Of a stretch of DNA of 64,000 bases, positions 16,657 to 26,634 are shown one piece after another. Origin of the DNA: Providencia rettgeri (GTDB lineage: Bacteria > Pseudomonadota > Gammaproteobacteria > Enterobacterales > Enterobacteriaceae); NCBI RefSeq assembly GCF_041075285.1, contig NZ_CP163512.1, positions 3,286,001-3,350,000 on the forward strand, read 5' to 3'. The notes below the pieces were generated by a model. That model was not told the origin of the DNA. It saw only the letters and a program-made list of their open reading frames with translations, and made no database searches. The position numbers were made by a program, and so were the translations under genes. The stretch's first letter is position 1. Each line of letters opens with the position of its first letter.

Positions 16657-16974
16657 GTGAATGATAGCGAATTTCATCAACGAGCGGAAACGCTGCTTAG
16701 CACCATTGAAGAACATTTAGATCATTATGATGGCGATGCTGACATTGATTGTGAAATTAATGGTGGCGTGATGACTTTAAGTTTTGAAGATGGCAGCAAA
16801 ATTATTATCAATAAGCAAGAAGCTTTTCACCAAATATGGTTAGCCACCAAACAAGGTGGATATCACTATGATTATCAAGATGGGCATTGGATTTGTGACC
16901 GTTCAGGTCATGAGTTTAAAGCAAAATTGGCTGAAGCTATCGCGTTTCAAAGCCAAGAGCCGTTTTCTTTTTAA
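16657..16974 (+). CDS. cyaY: frataxin-like iron-sulfur assembly protein CyaY
   Basis: A 105-residue bacterial frataxin that binds iron and tunes IscS during Fe-S cluster assembly. The acidic N-terminal helix ([18 protein letters not shown]) and the strand region ([33 protein letters not shown]) are nearly identical to the E. coli protein, and WICDRSG follows. The start codon is GTG at 16657, preceded by CAGGAAC, not ATG as in E. coli; the first residues MNDSEF fit. It is convergent with cyaA and divergent from lptM, as in E. coli. Confidence 0.95.
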   Translation: MNDSEFHQRAETLLSTIEEHLDHYDGDADIDCEINGGVMTLSFEDGSKIIINKQEAFHQIWLATKQGGYHYDYQDGHWICDRSGHEFKAKLAEAIAFQSQEPFSF

Positions 16975-16984
16975 GAAATGACAA

Positions 16985-17015
16985 ACCATTGGCAGGCCAT
17001 TAATCTGCCAATGGT
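16985..17015. terminator. shared hairpin between convergent cyaY and cyaA
   Basis: ACCATTGGCAG and CTGCCAATGGT form a perfect eleven-pair stem with a nine-base loop between two convergent stop codons. No long T-run follows, but the placement makes a two-way terminator likely. Confidence 0.7.
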
Positions 17016-17031
17016 GATTCATAAACAGCCC

Positions 17032-19608
17032 CTAGTAATAGTGTGCTCGTTGCTGCCCGAGTGATGTTGGGCACATATCATGACCAATTTGATCGTTTTC
17101 GTCTTCTGTATCAAACGACCACGTTGCGCCAGAAAAAGCGACCACTTGGTTTTTACCATCTTGATTTATAATTTGGTAAAACTGCGGCAGATTAAAATTA
17201 ATAAAATTAGCGCCGTACGTAAAACGGTCGTGGGAAGAAGAGTAGAACCTACTCACATCACGCACTAAATCTTCTTTTGACCCTTCGCAGTGGGAATAGA
17301 TTTCAACACGGTTTGCTTCATCTAAGACGTAGATATTAAACCCTGTATTATCTGGGGTATTTTCAAAGAAAAATTGCACAATCCCTTCACTGGCATAACC
17401 ATCAACGACTGCTGGCAAGTGATTATCACTTTTTGCTTGCAGCTTCACTGGCCAACCATGCAATTTGTTATGAGAAATTGCGCCATAGAATTCAACGGCA
17501 TTTTCAAGTTTCTGTACTGAAACGTTTAGGCGCTCAAAGAACAACCCCCACGTTTGCCCTGCCATTCGCAGCGCTTTAAAACGCCCTGGGTCATTACGGT
17601 TACTGGATAAACGTAACTCAATACATTCAGAAACTAACTGCTGCACGCGGGTACGGATCAGGCCACGTAAGTGTTCACTATAACAAAATACTTCAACCGC
17701 TTCAGGCGGTGCGGCATCTTGGTGCATCTTGCCTAAAATGGTTTTTAGCGCTTCTAACATACATTGCTCACCACTGAAATGCAGGGTTCTCACCTCATTC
17801 CATGAATTGCGATATAGCAAGTCAATACTGCCGATAAGGCATTGTTGTGATTCGCCAAAGCTGAAAATATCAAGCTTTCTGAAATCCACATGCACCACTT
17901 GCTCAGAATAAACCTCAGTTGGGTCTTTTTCTAAATTAACGATAATGGCGAGGTGGCGAATTTCACATGGGCTGTATAGCGCTTTTGGTGTGGGTGCAGG
18001 CAAGCGGATCGGGAAGTGGCTAGAGACGTCATGCATCAACTCAAGCAGTTTTCGTTCATCACACTGAGATTGCCCATTGTGCATATACACTTGCGTATTT
18101 TCGGTAAGCAACCCGTTAAAATACGCCCATGCAACTAATTTATTCAAATAGCGGTTATATTCTAACGGCTGATGACCAATGATCGCATCAATATTGGGGG
18201 CTTGGTTATATAGATACCAACCACTGCGATTCGCTCGCCCAGCAGGTACATAGATAAAGGTTAAGTGGGATTCGCTTAAATCCGGTGAAATCTGTGGATT
18301 CACCAATGTCACTTTACCCGGTAAGGCTTCAAAAGCCGCGTATAACTTACGTGTTAATACCCCAATATCTTGTGGGCTTGCACTAACACTTAAATTATTT
18401 CGACGCGCAAAACGAATGAGGTTTCGGTAGCTTTGCATCATTGTATCAAGTAATTCATTGTGCGCTTGACGAACACGCTCAATTTTCCATTGATTGCGCG
18501 AATCAAGTAATGCTAGACGTTCCGCACTCCAGCCCCACGACTCAACAAGTTGAGATAAAACATCGCGACGCCAACCAGAACACGCATTGCCATCTTCTTC
18601 TGACAATTTTTCACAGACTTTAAGGTAGAAACAGCGGCGGATCAGGTCAAGGCGGGTAGAATCATTGATTTCAGTAAGATAGCGCGTAACGCGGTCTAAC
18701 ATCAAACAGTACGAATCCAACCCATAACTCACGATTTCACCTGCATGTAAATGGCGTTTAAACTCCATTGCTAGCAGCTTACCGTGAGGATAGTCCCAAG
18801 AATAAGACTCAAGTAAAATACTTTTTAGTACCGCTTTGTACGGTGAATCAACACTTTTATATAGCTGCCACAAACTCGCACCAAAATACTCGGCCGCTGA
18901 TAGCTCCCCTAATCCACCTAAATCTAACCACTCATTTGGCGTTAATACACCCTGTGCATATAACCCCATAACGTATTCATCGTAATGCTGTTCTTCTTCA
19001 ACAGGTACCATCGTCCACAGCAAACGTTTTCCTGCCATGCGCACTGCGGTGCGATAAAATTCATCTAATAACAGGATATGCTGCGTTGAGCCGCAATTTT
19101 CCCCACCGATATGTCCACTAGCATGGTGACGAAAACGGTTTTCATCGATTAAAAAAATGGTGACATCAATGCCTAAAGAAGCCGCCCACTGCTCAATTAA
19201 GGTACATTTTTTTTGCAAAAGACGTTTTTCTTCTTGATCGAGCCATGACGGATGACAAACCCATACATCAATATCCGAACAGTGGCTTTGCCCCACGGAA
19301 GAAGTACTGCCCATTGAGTAAATGCCCGCGATAGGTAACTCACCATTTGCACTCGAATCAATGGGTAAAAAGCGTTCGAATTGCTCTAGCCATTTCGTTT
19401 GTTCAGTATCTGGTGAGAAAAAACACACGCCATGGGGAACTCTACCTTCGATAAAACCAGGCATCATCGGGTGATGATAATGAAACAAGACTGGCAATAA
19501 GCTATAAACCTGTGAAAAGGTTTCGCTCATAGACGCCGTCGCACGCTCTAACCGTAATTGGTTTATCGCATCAAGTCTTTGCTTTAAGGTTTCAATATAG
19601 AGATACAA
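17032..19608 (-). CDS. cyaA: class I adenylate cyclase
   Basis: An 858-residue class I adenylate cyclase (848 in E. coli) making cAMP for CRP control. The N-terminal catalytic half holds the nucleotidyltransferase motif [19 protein letters not shown] (around residues 100-118). The C-terminal half is the regulatory part on which the PTS glucose signal acts; its conserved tract includes [20 protein letters not shown] and [10 protein letters not shown]. The start codon is TTG, encoding [20 protein letters not shown]. coli cyaA also starts with an inefficient UUG, so the low-translation start is conserved. A CRP site lies about 100 bases upstream. The extreme C-terminus after [14 protein letters not shown] differs from E. 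coli. Confidence 0.97.
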   Translation of the reverse strand: MYLYIETLKQRLDAINQLRLERATASMSETFSQVYSLLPVLFHYHHPMMPGFIEGRVPHGVCFFSPDTEQTKWLEQFERFLPIDSSANGELPIAGIYSMGSTSSVGQSHCSDIDVWVCHPSWLDQEEKRLLQKKCTLIEQWAASLGIDVTIFLIDENRFRHHASGHIGGENCGSTQHILLLDEFYRTAVRMAGKRLLWTMVPVEEEQHYDEYVMGLYAQGVLTPNEWLDLGGLGELSAAEYFGASLWQLYKSVDSPYKAVLKSILLESYSWDYPHGKLLAMEFKRHLHAGEIVSYGLDSYCLMLDRVTRYLTEINDSTRLDLIRRCFYLKVCEKLSEEDGNACSGWRRDVLSQLVESWGWSAERLALLDSRNQWKIERVRQAHNELLDTMMQSYRNLIRFARRNNLSVSASPQDIGVLTRKLYAAFEALPGKVTLVNPQISPDLSESHLTFIYVPAGRANRSGWYLYNQAPNIDAIIGHQPLEYNRYLNKLVAWAYFNGLLTENTQVYMHNGQSQCDERKLLELMHDVSSHFPIRLPAPTPKALYSPCEIRHLAIIVNLEKDPTEVYSEQVVHVDFRKLDIFSFGESQQCLIGSIDLLYRNSWNEVRTLHFSGEQCMLEALKTILGKMHQDAAPPEAVEVFCYSEHLRGLIRTRVQQLVSECIELRLSSNRNDPGRFKALRMAGQTWGLFFERLNVSVQKLENAVEFYGAISHNKLHGWPVKLQAKSDNHLPAVVDGYASEGIVQFFFENTPDNTGFNIYVLDEANRVEIYSHCEGSKEDLVRDVSRFYSSSHDRFTYGANFINFNLPQFYQIINQDGKNQVVAFSGATWSFDTEDENDQIGHDMCPTSLGQQRAHYY

Positions 19609-19707
19609 AGGTTACGCCTGACTGAATGAATGTAATACAAATCTGGGAATTTCCCAGCACCCAACAGATAGAGATAGATTTAAAAAAGTTTTCAAATGAA
19701 TTGCCGG

Positions 19708-19729
19708 AAACGTGATCAATTTAACACCT
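19708..19729 (-). promoter_or_regulatory. CRP-binding site of cyaA
   Basis: Read leftward the site is AGGTGTTAAATTGATCACGTTT, which agrees base for base with the E. coli cyaA P2 CRP site as I remember it. The half-sites GTGTT and TCACG are six bases apart. cAMP-CRP binding here represses cyaA in E. coli, giving feedback control. Confidence 0.8.
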
Positions 19730-20201
19730 TGGAGCAAAAGGGTAAAGTAGATCACATAATTTTATACGCTTATTTTTGATACAAAATGCTTTTCAACATA
19801 TTGTATAAAAAGACTTTTTATTTTTTAACCCAGCAGAATATCCCTTGTTTTTCAATGGAATAATATCACTCACATAAATTGTTTATTAAAACAACAATTC
19901 AAAAAGATATTAAGTACAATACGCACAGCGCCTGTGCTTGCACGCTTCAACACAAATTTAGGCAATCTCAACCTTTACTCACAATGTGAATAGCACGATT
20001 AGCTAAAGAAATAATCAAATTGCTATCTTAGGTCATCATCTTTTGAATCACTTTCCTACATCATGGTCATAAATATAAACCTATTACAAATAATCTAGAT
20101 GGCTATTTTGTGCCCAACTGGAAAAAAAATCCTTAACATGTTAAAACTAATGCCAATTGTATGGTTAATACACGGCAATTTTTGCCAGAGAAAACAGCAA
20201 A
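19730..20201. other. divergent control region between cyaA and hemC
   Basis: About 470 bases without a gene. The cyaA promoter side is on the left and the hemC promoter must be on the right. I see A+T-rich tracts (for example around 19800-19830 and 20040-20130) but no second CRP site or clear sigma-70 pair that I would defend. Confidence 0.5.
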
Positions 20202-21146
20202 ATGACATCAACACATATCGTGCGTATTGCAACGCGTAAAAGTCCCCTCGCCCTATGGCAAGCGCATTTTGTCAAAGATAAATTAGAGCTGCTTCACCCC
20301 GGTTTACAGGTTGAACTGGTCCCTATGGTAACAAAGGGTGACATTATTCTTGACACCCCGCTCGCCAAAGTTGGTGGAAAAGGGTTATTTGTCAAAGAAC
20401 TGGAGCTTGCGCTATTAGAAGGACGTGCGGATATTGCCGTTCATTCAATGAAAGACGTCCCCGTAGAATTTCCTGAAGGGCTAGGGTTAGTGACTATCTG
20501 TGAACGCGAAGATCCCCGCGATGCATTTGTGTCTAATCAGTACGACAATATTGACGCGTTACCCAAAGGCAGCATCGTTGGCACATCAAGTTTGCGCCGC
20601 CAGTGCCAGCTCAGAGAGCTTCGCCCTGATCTCATTATTCGTGATCTACGTGGTAATGTGGGGACTCGCTTATCAAAACTCGATAACGGCGAATACGATG
20701 CGATCATCCTCGCTGTTGCGGGTTTAAAACGTTTAGGGCTGGAAGAGCGTATCCGCACTCCGCTTGAGCCGGAGCAATGCTTACCGGCTGTTGGACAAGG
20801 CGCTGTCGGTATTGAATGCCGATTAGATGATACTGTTACTCGTGAGTTACTGACCGCACTGAATGATGATGTTACTTCAATTTGTGTGCTTGCAGAGCGT
20901 GCAATGAATATGCGTTTAGAAGGCGGATGCCAAGTGCCTATCGGCAGCTATGCAATTTGGCAAAATAATAAAATTTGGTTACGCGCCCTCGTTGGTGCGC
21001 CAGACGGTAGTGTGATTATTCGCGGTGAACGCCTTATCGCACCACAAGAGGCTAGCCAAGCGGGTATTTCACTCGCTGAGGAGTTACTCGCACAAGGCGC
21101 GAGAGAAATTTTAGCTGAAGTCTATAAAGGAAACCCACCTGCATGA
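20202..21146 (+). CDS. hemC: porphobilinogen deaminase (hydroxymethylbilane synthase)
   Basis: A 314-residue enzyme that joins four porphobilinogens into hydroxymethylbilane. Visible: [38 protein letters not shown], the catalytic-region GTSSLRRQ and [10 protein letters not shown], and [12 protein letters not shown], whose Cys (about residue 243) carries the dipyrromethane cofactor. E. coli HemC is one residue shorter at the N-terminus. The gene is divergent from cyaA and overlaps hemD by four bases (ATGA), the start of the hemCDXY operon. Confidence 0.97.
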   Translation: MTSTHIVRIATRKSPLALWQAHFVKDKLELLHPGLQVELVPMVTKGDIILDTPLAKVGGKGLFVKELELALLEGRADIAVHSMKDVPVEFPEGLGLVTICEREDPRDAFVSNQYDNIDALPKGSIVGTSSLRRQCQLRELRPDLIIRDLRGNVGTRLSKLDNGEYDAIILAVAGLKRLGLEERIRTPLEPEQCLPAVGQGAVGIECRLDDTVTRELLTALNDDVTSICVLAERAMNMRLEGGCQVPIGSYAIWQNNKIWLRALVGAPDGSVIIRGERLIAPQEASQAGISLAEELLAQGAREILAEVYKGNPPA

Positions 21147-21898
21147 GAGTCCTTGTCACACGCCCTGAGCCCTCAGGTTCAGAGCTGATAACGGCAATTA
21201 CCTCAATAGGTGGACAAGCTTACGCTTCTCCTTTAATCAGTATTGGGCCGGGTGCCGAGCTCAATACCTTAGCGGCTCGGCTAGATGCCTTAGAAAGGAA
21301 CGATTTGGTCTTTCTTTTGTCGAAAAATGCAGTTGAGTACGCAAATTTAACGCTTGAACAAATGGGCCGTAGCTGGTCTGATAAGCTATCTTACTACGGG
21401 ATTGGCCGCTCTACTGGTCAATATTTTCAGCAGATAACGGGCAAAATAGCACGTTGGGCTGAACAAGGAGAAACCAGTGAAGTGCTTCTGACCCTTCCTG
21501 AGCTCCAATTCTTAGAGGGCAAACGCTGCCTTTTATTGAGAGGGAATGGTGGGCGAGAACTTCTCGCATCCACATTACGCTTACGTGGTGCCCACGTTGA
21601 TTATTGCGAATGTTATGCAAGGCGACCGGTGAACTACGACAAAAAGCAATTTAATCAGAAATGGGTGCAAACCGATATTACTGATGTCGTGATCACCAGT
21701 GGCCAAATGTTAGCCTTACTTGAAGAATTAATCACCGATGAGTATCGGGTATGGTGGTTTTCCCGCCGCCTGCTTGTTGTCAGTGAACGGATTGCAGATC
21801 TTGCTCGCCAAAGTGGCTGGCAGAAGGTCTGTGTAGCGAATAGCGCAGATAATAATGCTTTAGTTGAAGCATTAATCTCAACCGACATGGGATGCTAA
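21143..21898 (+). CDS. hemD: uroporphyrinogen-III synthase
   Basis: A 251-residue HemD that cyclises hydroxymethylbilane with inversion of ring D. Sequence in this family drifts fast, but the start [19 protein letters not shown], the [11 protein letters not shown] strand, the [33 protein letters not shown] hinge region (positions about 113-145) and [18 protein letters not shown] are recognisable. It begins in an ATGA overlap with hemC and ends two bases before the hemX ATG region, so the four haem genes are one transcription unit. Confidence 0.93.
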   Translation: MRVLVTRPEPSGSELITAITSIGGQAYASPLISIGPGAELNTLAARLDALERNDLVFLLSKNAVEYANLTLEQMGRSWSDKLSYYGIGRSTGQYFQQITGKIARWAEQGETSEVLLTLPELQFLEGKRCLLLRGNGGRELLASTLRLRGAHVDYCECYARRPVNYDKKQFNQKWVQTDITDVVITSGQMLALLEELITDEYRVWWFSRRLLVVSERIADLARQSGWQKVCVANSADNNALVEALISTDMGC

Positions 21899-21901
21899 TT
21901 T

Positions 21902-23146
21902 ATGACGGAACACGATAAAACAACCGAGACGGTGACCCCAGAAACAGACGAAAAATCAACTGATCGCCGTGGTTCCAAACCTTCTTCGGAACAAAAACGT
22001 TCTGGTCTCGTAGGCGGAATTATTGCTATTGCGGTTATCATCGCCATTGGGGGTGGCCTCTATTATTTCACCCAACAAAGCAATGCTAAATTAGTTAATG
22101 AAAACAATGAACTAAAACAGCAGCTCAGTGATTTAATCGAACAACAAAACTCAGATAGGCAGCGCATTGATGCCCTGATTGCCGCGAATAAAGACATCAA
22201 AAGCCATTCAGTGGAGTATGAAGATAGATTAAACCGCCGTATGCAAGAGCTGCAAGCCCATGTCACTGCGCTGTCGAGTGCAGATGTCAAAAGCTGGCTA
22301 ATCGCTCAAGCCGATTTCATGGTAAAAATGGCTGGCCGCAAATTGTGGAATGACCATGATCCCATTACTGCGGCTGTTTTGCTAAAAAGCGCAGACTCTA
22401 GCTTAGCCGAGATGAACGACCCGAGCCTATTTGATATTCGTAAATCTATCAATAATGACATGGCAAAATTGGCGGCGATTAACCAAATTGACTATGACGG
22501 TATTATTTTACGGTTAAATCAGCTCAGTAATGAGGTCGATAACTTACGCCTCGCCGATTTAAACAGCGGTGATGCTACCGATGACAGCAATAATGATGTG
22601 AGTGACGATATTTCCGATTGGAAACAAAACCTGTTACGCAGTTGGAAGAGTTTTACCAACGACTTTATTACCGTCCGAGCACGTGATGGTTCTGAAGCAC
22701 CACTGTTAGCACCAAATCAAGATATTTATCTGCGCGAAAATATCCGTTCACAGCTTTTAATCGCAGCTCAAGCGGTTCCTCGTTATCAAGAAGAAACCTA
22801 TAAGCAGTCATTAGAGCAAGCTTCTACATGGGTAAGAGCCTATTTTGATACGGAAGCACCTGCCACCAAAGCCTTTCTATCAACCATTGATGAGCTCATC
22901 AATCAACCGATTGATATAGAAATGCCAGATGCGCTTGAAAGCCAAGAAAAACTGGAAAAGTTAATGCAAACTCGCGTTCGCAGCATGCTGTCACAATCCG
23001 AAACGAACAACGCCACTGATGGTGCAGTGGATGCCGCCGTTGAAGCGACAAAAGCTGCCGAGGATGCCGTTCCTGCCGCTGATGCGCAAACTTCGGATAC
23101 AGAGCACCCTTTTGGATCCGCTGAGCCTGCTGGCAATAGGGGGTAA
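21902..23146 (+). CDS. hemX: HemX, inner-membrane protein of the haem operon
   Basis: A 414-residue HemX-family protein, historically called uroporphyrinogen-III methyltransferase, though it lacks SAM-methyltransferase motifs and its function is unproven. A hydrophilic N-tail of about 35 residues precedes one membrane helix ([22 protein letters not shown], about residues 35-56), then a coiled coil ([24 protein letters not shown]) and a large periplasmic domain ([19 protein letters not shown]). The C-terminal tail is Ala/Glu-rich low complexity, longer than in E. coli (393 residues). It is followed by hemY with overlapping stop and start. Confidence 0.92.
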   Translation: MTEHDKTTETVTPETDEKSTDRRGSKPSSEQKRSGLVGGIIAIAVIIAIGGGLYYFTQQSNAKLVNENNELKQQLSDLIEQQNSDRQRIDALIAANKDIKSHSVEYEDRLNRRMQELQAHVTALSSADVKSWLIAQADFMVKMAGRKLWNDHDPITAAVLLKSADSSLAEMNDPSLFDIRKSINNDMAKLAAINQIDYDGIILRLNQLSNEVDNLRLADLNSGDATDDSNNDVSDDISDWKQNLLRSWKSFTNDFITVRARDGSEAPLLAPNQDIYLRENIRSQLLIAAQAVPRYQEETYKQSLEQASTWVRAYFDTEAPATKAFLSTIDELINQPIDIEMPDALESQEKLEKLMQTRVRSMLSQSETNNATDGAVDAAVEATKAAEDAVPAADAQTSDTEHPFGSAEPAGNRG

Positions 23147-24342
23147 TGATGATTAAGGTATTAATCCTGTTTCTGGTTCTGATTGCAGGTGTGATCTTAG
23201 GGCCGCTACTGGCTGGTCATCAAGGCTATGTCTTTATTCGTACAGATAACTACGATATTACCACCAGTGTTACCAGCTTAGTTTTAGCTTTTATTTTGTT
23301 GCAATTTGTTCTGCTATTCCTTGGCTGGTGTTATCGCCGTTTTATCAGTACAACTTCACGGACAAAAGGATGGGTTAGCGGACGTAAATACCATAAAGCG
23401 CATACTCAGACCCAAAAAGCATTGCTGAAATTAGCTGAAGGTGATTTTGAGCAAGTTGAAAAGCTGATGAGTAAGCACGCCGATTTTTCTCAACAACCTG
23501 TCATTAACTATTTAATGGCGGCTGAAGCGGCGCAGCAACGCGGTGATGAGTATCGTACTCATCAATATTTAGACCGTGCTGCTGAAGCTGCTGGCAGCGA
23601 CCAACTTCCTGTTGATATTTGCCGAGTGCGCATTCAATTAGCTGAAGGTGAAGTCCATGCTGCACGTAATGGTATTGATAAGCTAATTGATAAAGCCCCA
23701 AGGCATCCAGAAGTTTTACGTCTCGCGGAACAAGCTTATTTGCGTTCAGGGGCTTATCAAGCACTGATTGAGTTACTCCCCGTCATGGCCAAGATACAGT
23801 TCCACAGCGAAGACGAGCTTGATGCATTAAAACTGAAAGCTTACAAAGGGTTAATGAACCAATGTATGGCTGAAGGTGGAAGCAATGGTCTTAAAGATTG
23901 GTGGAAATCACAACCTCGCCGTGTTCGTCATGAAACTGCTCTTCAGGCTTTCTTAGCCGAGCATCTCATTGAATGTGGTGACACCAAAAGTGCAGAAAAA
24001 ATGATTATTGATGGGTTAAAGCAACAGTACGATGAGCGCTTACTCCTGTTAGTGCCCAAAATTAACAGCGATCACCCAGAAGCCATTGAAAAAACGTTAT
24101 TACATTTGCAAAAACAAAATGGTGCAACACCTTTATTAAACAGTACATTAGGTATTTTATCGTTACATAATGCCCAGTGGGAAAAAGCAGAAGCTTACTT
24201 CAAAGCAGCTTTAGCACAACGCTTTGATGTTCAAGATGCTTCATGGCTGGCAGATACCTACGATAAGCTGCATAAACCAAACGAGGCCGCCAAGATCCGC
24301 CAAGAGGCTTTAACCCATTCATTGAAACAAGAACGTACTTAA
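23146..24342 (+). CDS. hemY: HemY, TPR-containing inner-membrane protein
   Basis: A 398-residue protein with two N-terminal membrane helices (about residues 3-25 and 42-63), then a cytoplasmic or periplasmic helical part with tetratricopeptide-like repeats, the last around LGILSLHNAQWEKAEAYFKAAL. Conserved tracts AHTQTQKALLKLAEGDFEQVEKL and AEAAQQRGDEYRTHQYLDRAAE match E. coli HemY. The E. coli protein is not the classical protoporphyrinogen oxidase of the same name. The first ATG overlaps the hemX stop (TAATG); the second ATG three bases on has better spacing to GGGGG and may be the true start. Confidence 0.93.
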   Translation: MMIKVLILFLVLIAGVILGPLLAGHQGYVFIRTDNYDITTSVTSLVLAFILLQFVLLFLGWCYRRFISTTSRTKGWVSGRKYHKAHTQTQKALLKLAEGDFEQVEKLMSKHADFSQQPVINYLMAAEAAQQRGDEYRTHQYLDRAAEAAGSDQLPVDICRVRIQLAEGEVHAARNGIDKLIDKAPRHPEVLRLAEQAYLRSGAYQALIELLPVMAKIQFHSEDELDALKLKAYKGLMNQCMAEGGSNGLKDWWKSQPRRVRHETALQAFLAEHLIECGDTKSAEKMIIDGLKQQYDERLLLLVPKINSDHPEAIEKTLLHLQKQNGATPLLNSTLGILSLHNAQWEKAEAYFKAALAQRFDVQDASWLADTYDKLHKPNEAAKIRQEALTHSLKQERT

Positions 24343-24354
24343 CCATTCCCTAAT

Positions 24355-24384
24355 AAAAATGCCACAGAGTGTGGCATTTTTATT
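24355..24384 (+). terminator. intrinsic terminator of the hem operon
   Basis: AAAAATGCCACA and TGTGGCATTTTT form a twelve-pair stem with a three-base loop, then ATT. Strong rho-independent terminator 12 bases after the hemY stop. Confidence 0.9.
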
Positions 24385-25050
24385 AGACGCGTCACCACAA
24401 CTCCCTACAAAAAACTTAGTATCCAGCGCCCCCATTGTCATCGTAACGTTGCATAATATCCGTGCGATCAGCACCGAAACAATTGGCTATCCCTCTTTAA
24501 GGCAGTTAACCCGATTAAATATCACCATTTTGGGTAGGTAAATAATTAGTCAGTGAACCTGAGCATTTTCACCCTCTATTTCTACCCGTTCAACATCAAA
24601 ATCGTACAGACACAGGAAAAGTCACCACGTTGTTTTTCGATCGCATCCTGATCAATTATTTTACGTCTGTATAGTGTGACAAAGCCTAAATAGACGTGCA
24701 TCAGGAAGATACAGTTAGAGCGGCTGCTAAAAAAGAAACTCACCGAAATGATCTCAGCTTGCTCTGAATGTAGTAGGGATCTACGTCCTTTAGCCTTTTG
24801 CCAATCCGCAAATGCAGTGCCCCGATAAACACTCGGAAAATTGCTGTTCCACCTCGCTTTATTGCCTAATTCATATCAGAAAAAGATAAAGTAAGTATTA
24901 TTATCGGTATAAGGGATAAAAAAATTTCTTCCCCAAAAAAGACAAAATGACGCATTGCAAACAAAACAGACACAGCTATGTCATAAACCAAACACATAGT
25001 GTATAAAACACTATATGCATTTTTGTTTTGAATCAATTTGGGAAATCTAT
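24385..25050. other. gene-poor stretch with a possible decayed leftward gene
   Basis: About 660 bases between hemY and a small membrane protein gene. On the minus strand two short open pieces in different frames (roughly 24750-24850, ending LKDVDPYYIQSKLRSFR, and 24582-24728, containing VYLGFVTLYRRKIIDQDAI) have protein-like composition, separated by stops. They may be remains of one gene, but neither piece is recognised. Nothing else was seen. Confidence 0.3.
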
Positions 25051-25278
25051 ATGAATGCAATTAAAGCTATTTGGCGCTGGATTATCGCGACACCAAACCG
25101 TTTGCAAATCTTTTTTGACTTGCTGCTGTTAGTTTTATCCCCTTTTGTTTTTATCATGATCATTGGTTTTAATACTGAAGACCTCAGTAAAGATATTTTC
25201 ATTATTACATTTATTATTCTTTGCTATACCTATATCACTCGCTGGTTCAGTAAATGGTTTAGCAAAGGCAAAAACTAG
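25051..25278 (+). CDS. small two-helix membrane protein, unknown
   Basis: A 75-residue protein I do not recognise. It has a basic N-terminus (MNAIKAIWRWIIATPNR), two hydrophobic helices (about residues 20-40 and 48-66, LQIFFDLLLLVLSPFVFIMII and a second around IFIITFIILCYTYI) and a Trp/Lys tail (RWFSKWFSKGKN), consistent with a small inner-membrane protein with both ends in the cytoplasm. The ATG at 25051 follows GGGAAATCTAT; an upstream in-frame ATG at 25015 is not supported. It lies between the hem operon and convergent glmZ, a position without a counterpart in E. coli that I can recall. Confidence 0.5.
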   Translation: MNAIKAIWRWIIATPNRLQIFFDLLLLVLSPFVFIMIIGFNTEDLSKDIFIITFIILCYTYITRWFSKWFSKGKN

Positions 25279-25340
25279 TCTTCTTACTTAATTTCAGCCT
25301 CTTATTCACGTCAGTAAGAGGCAATTACCATGAAAAATGC

Positions 25341-25546
25341 AAAAAAAAACACCTGCACTAGGCAGGTGTAAAATACAATCAGGTCTACAGACGGATGGTG
25401 CCTCACTCAACGTTTCGCCCGTTCGTTGATGGTAAGAGGATGAGCTCTTAATCATCTAAGTTGGACAATAGGCACCGATAATCGGCTTTGCGTCATCTCT
25501 AGGTTTATGAAGCATTGCTATCATAAGAGGTGAGATGAGCATCTAC
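25341..25546 (-). ncRNA. glmZ: GlmZ small RNA
   Basis: Read leftward the transcript begins GTAGATGCTCATCTCACCTC, as in E. coli GlmZ, and later has CATAAAC, GATGACGCAAAGCCG, CGGTGC, AACGTTGAGTGAGGCACC and CAGACC-like segments in the same order. It ends in a hairpin (ACACCTGC with GCAGGTGT) followed by nine T. The length, 206 nt, is one short of E. coli's. GlmZ activates glmS translation with Hfq and is cleaved by RNase E with RapZ. It lies between hemY and the tRNA cluster as in E. coli. Confidence 0.93.
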
Positions 25547-25558
25547 GTATTTAATAAT

Positions 25559-25575
25559 GCAGGATGCGTGCCAAC
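25559..25575 (-). promoter_or_regulatory. sigma-54 promoter of glmZ
   Basis: Read leftward, GTTGGCACGCATCCTGC carries the -24 GG and -12 GC elements ten bases apart (consensus TGGCAC-N5-TTGC). The GC lies about 13 bases before the GlmZ start. An overlapping sigma-70 promoter is known in E. coli but I cannot prove one here. Confidence 0.85.
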
Positions 25576-25720
25576 TTTACTAAAATCTATTTTTTTTCTA
25601 TCACGCACCTTAATTATCCGTACTGCCTCGGTTTTTCAGGTTAATTCGTATCTAAAAAATCCAACTGTTCGCCCACCACAATTTACATAGCCTTTCACAG
25701 ACATTAAGGTGCATTTTGCT

Positions 25721-25738
25721 GTCTCAATATAGAGACAC
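25721..25738. promoter_or_regulatory. GlrR activator site, proximal
   Basis: TGTCTCAATATAGAGACA is a perfect TGTC-N10-GACA palindrome, the binding sequence of the response regulator GlrR (QseF/YfhA) upstream of glmY and glmZ. It sits about 160 bases upstream of the sigma-54 promoter. Confidence 0.8.
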
Positions 25739-25783
25739 CTTAACACAGTTATAAATTTATCCTTATAAATCAACAAGTAAAAT

Positions 25784-25801
25784 GTCTCCTTTTGGCGACA
25801 T
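25784..25801. promoter_or_regulatory. GlrR activator site, distal
   Basis: TGTCTCCTTTTGGCGACA is a second perfect TGTC-N10-GACA box, 63 bases beyond the first (six helical turns). Confidence 0.8.
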
Positions 25802-25989
25802 GAAAATATGCGTTTGTATAAAAATCACGACACTTATTTTTTATATAAAAAACAATGCGTTAAATAATGATGCTTAATATGGACAATTTAATGAACATCA
25901 TGAGCCTGAAAAGGAAAAACGAGGGGATTTAAAAATAGTGAACAGATAAACTGAGTGAGCAATATTAAAAAATATTCAATACCGCTAAA

Positions 25990-26020
25990 AAGCAAAAACC
26001 CCGCAATTAAGCAGGGTTCT
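25990..26020 (-). terminator. terminator of the tRNA cluster
   Basis: Read leftward, AACCCTGC and GCGGGGTT pair around TTAATT and are followed by TTTGCTTTTT, seven bases after the tRNA-Pro gene. The hairpin ends the Arg-His-Leu-Pro tRNA transcript. Confidence 0.8.
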
Positions 26021-26026
26021 TTAAAT

Positions 26027-26103
26027 TGGTCGGCGAGAGAGGATTCGAACCTCCGACCCACTGGTCCCAAACCAGTTGCGCTACCAAGCTGCGCTACTCG
26101 CCG
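26027..26103 (-). tRNA. tRNA-Pro (anticodon TGG)
   Basis: A 77-nt gene reading leftward CGGCGAGTAGCGCAGCTTGG, ending in encoded CCA. Acceptor stem CGGCGAG/CTCGCCG, T arm GGTTCGAAT, and anticodon loop TTTGGGA. It is the last gene of the cluster (proM position in E. coli). Confidence 0.97.
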
Positions 26104-26133
26104 AAATATATAGCTTTACATCAATTTTTTTCG

Positions 26134-26219
26134 TGGTGCGAAAGGGGGGACTTGAACCCCCACGTCCGAAGGACACTAACACCTGAAGCTAGCGCGTCTA
26201 CCAATTCCGCCACCCTCGC
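26134..26219 (-). tRNA. tRNA-Leu (anticodon CAG)
   Basis: An 86-nt gene with the long variable arm of class II tRNAs, starting leftward GCGAGGGTGGCGGAATTGG and ending CCA. The anticodon loop is TTCAGGT. Position equals leuT of E. coli. Confidence 0.97.
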
Positions 26220-26235
26220 AATGTCACAAAAAAAA

Positions 26236-26312
26236 TGGGGTGGCTAATGGGACTCGAACCCACGACAACTGGAATCACAATCCAGGGCTCTACCAACTGA
26301 GCTATAGCCACC
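26236..26312 (-). tRNA. tRNA-His (anticodon GTG)
   Basis: A 77-nt gene starting with the extra G(-1) typical of tRNA-His (GGTGGCTATAGCTCAGTTGG) and ending CCCCA. The anticodon loop is TTGTGAT. Position equals hisR of E. coli. Confidence 0.97.
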
Positions 26313-26390
26313 ATAACTTCACTTTTTTCAAAGCGTTGCTATCATACTACATACAACGTCATTTTGCCAACCGTAGCGACGTGCTAAAAC

Positions 26391-26467
<77 letters not shown>

Positions 26468-26634
26468 TTAACGCCGTTGCGGGAGAGGATAGTACGGATT
26501 TATCTACCCGCTGTCTAGTCCTTTTTGCAATAAAAATATCGATTGCTTGCCTTTTATCCATTTCGTCGAGAAAGAGAGCACTTTTGCCCTCTTTTCTACT
26601 CGACCTGTATTTAATCGGTCAGAAAATATCTTGC

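Noticed and set aside
25331..25372. Short rightward ORF (MKNAKKNTCTRQV)
   Set aside because: It lies on the complement of the GlmZ terminator and overlaps the T-run; the ribosome site is weak.
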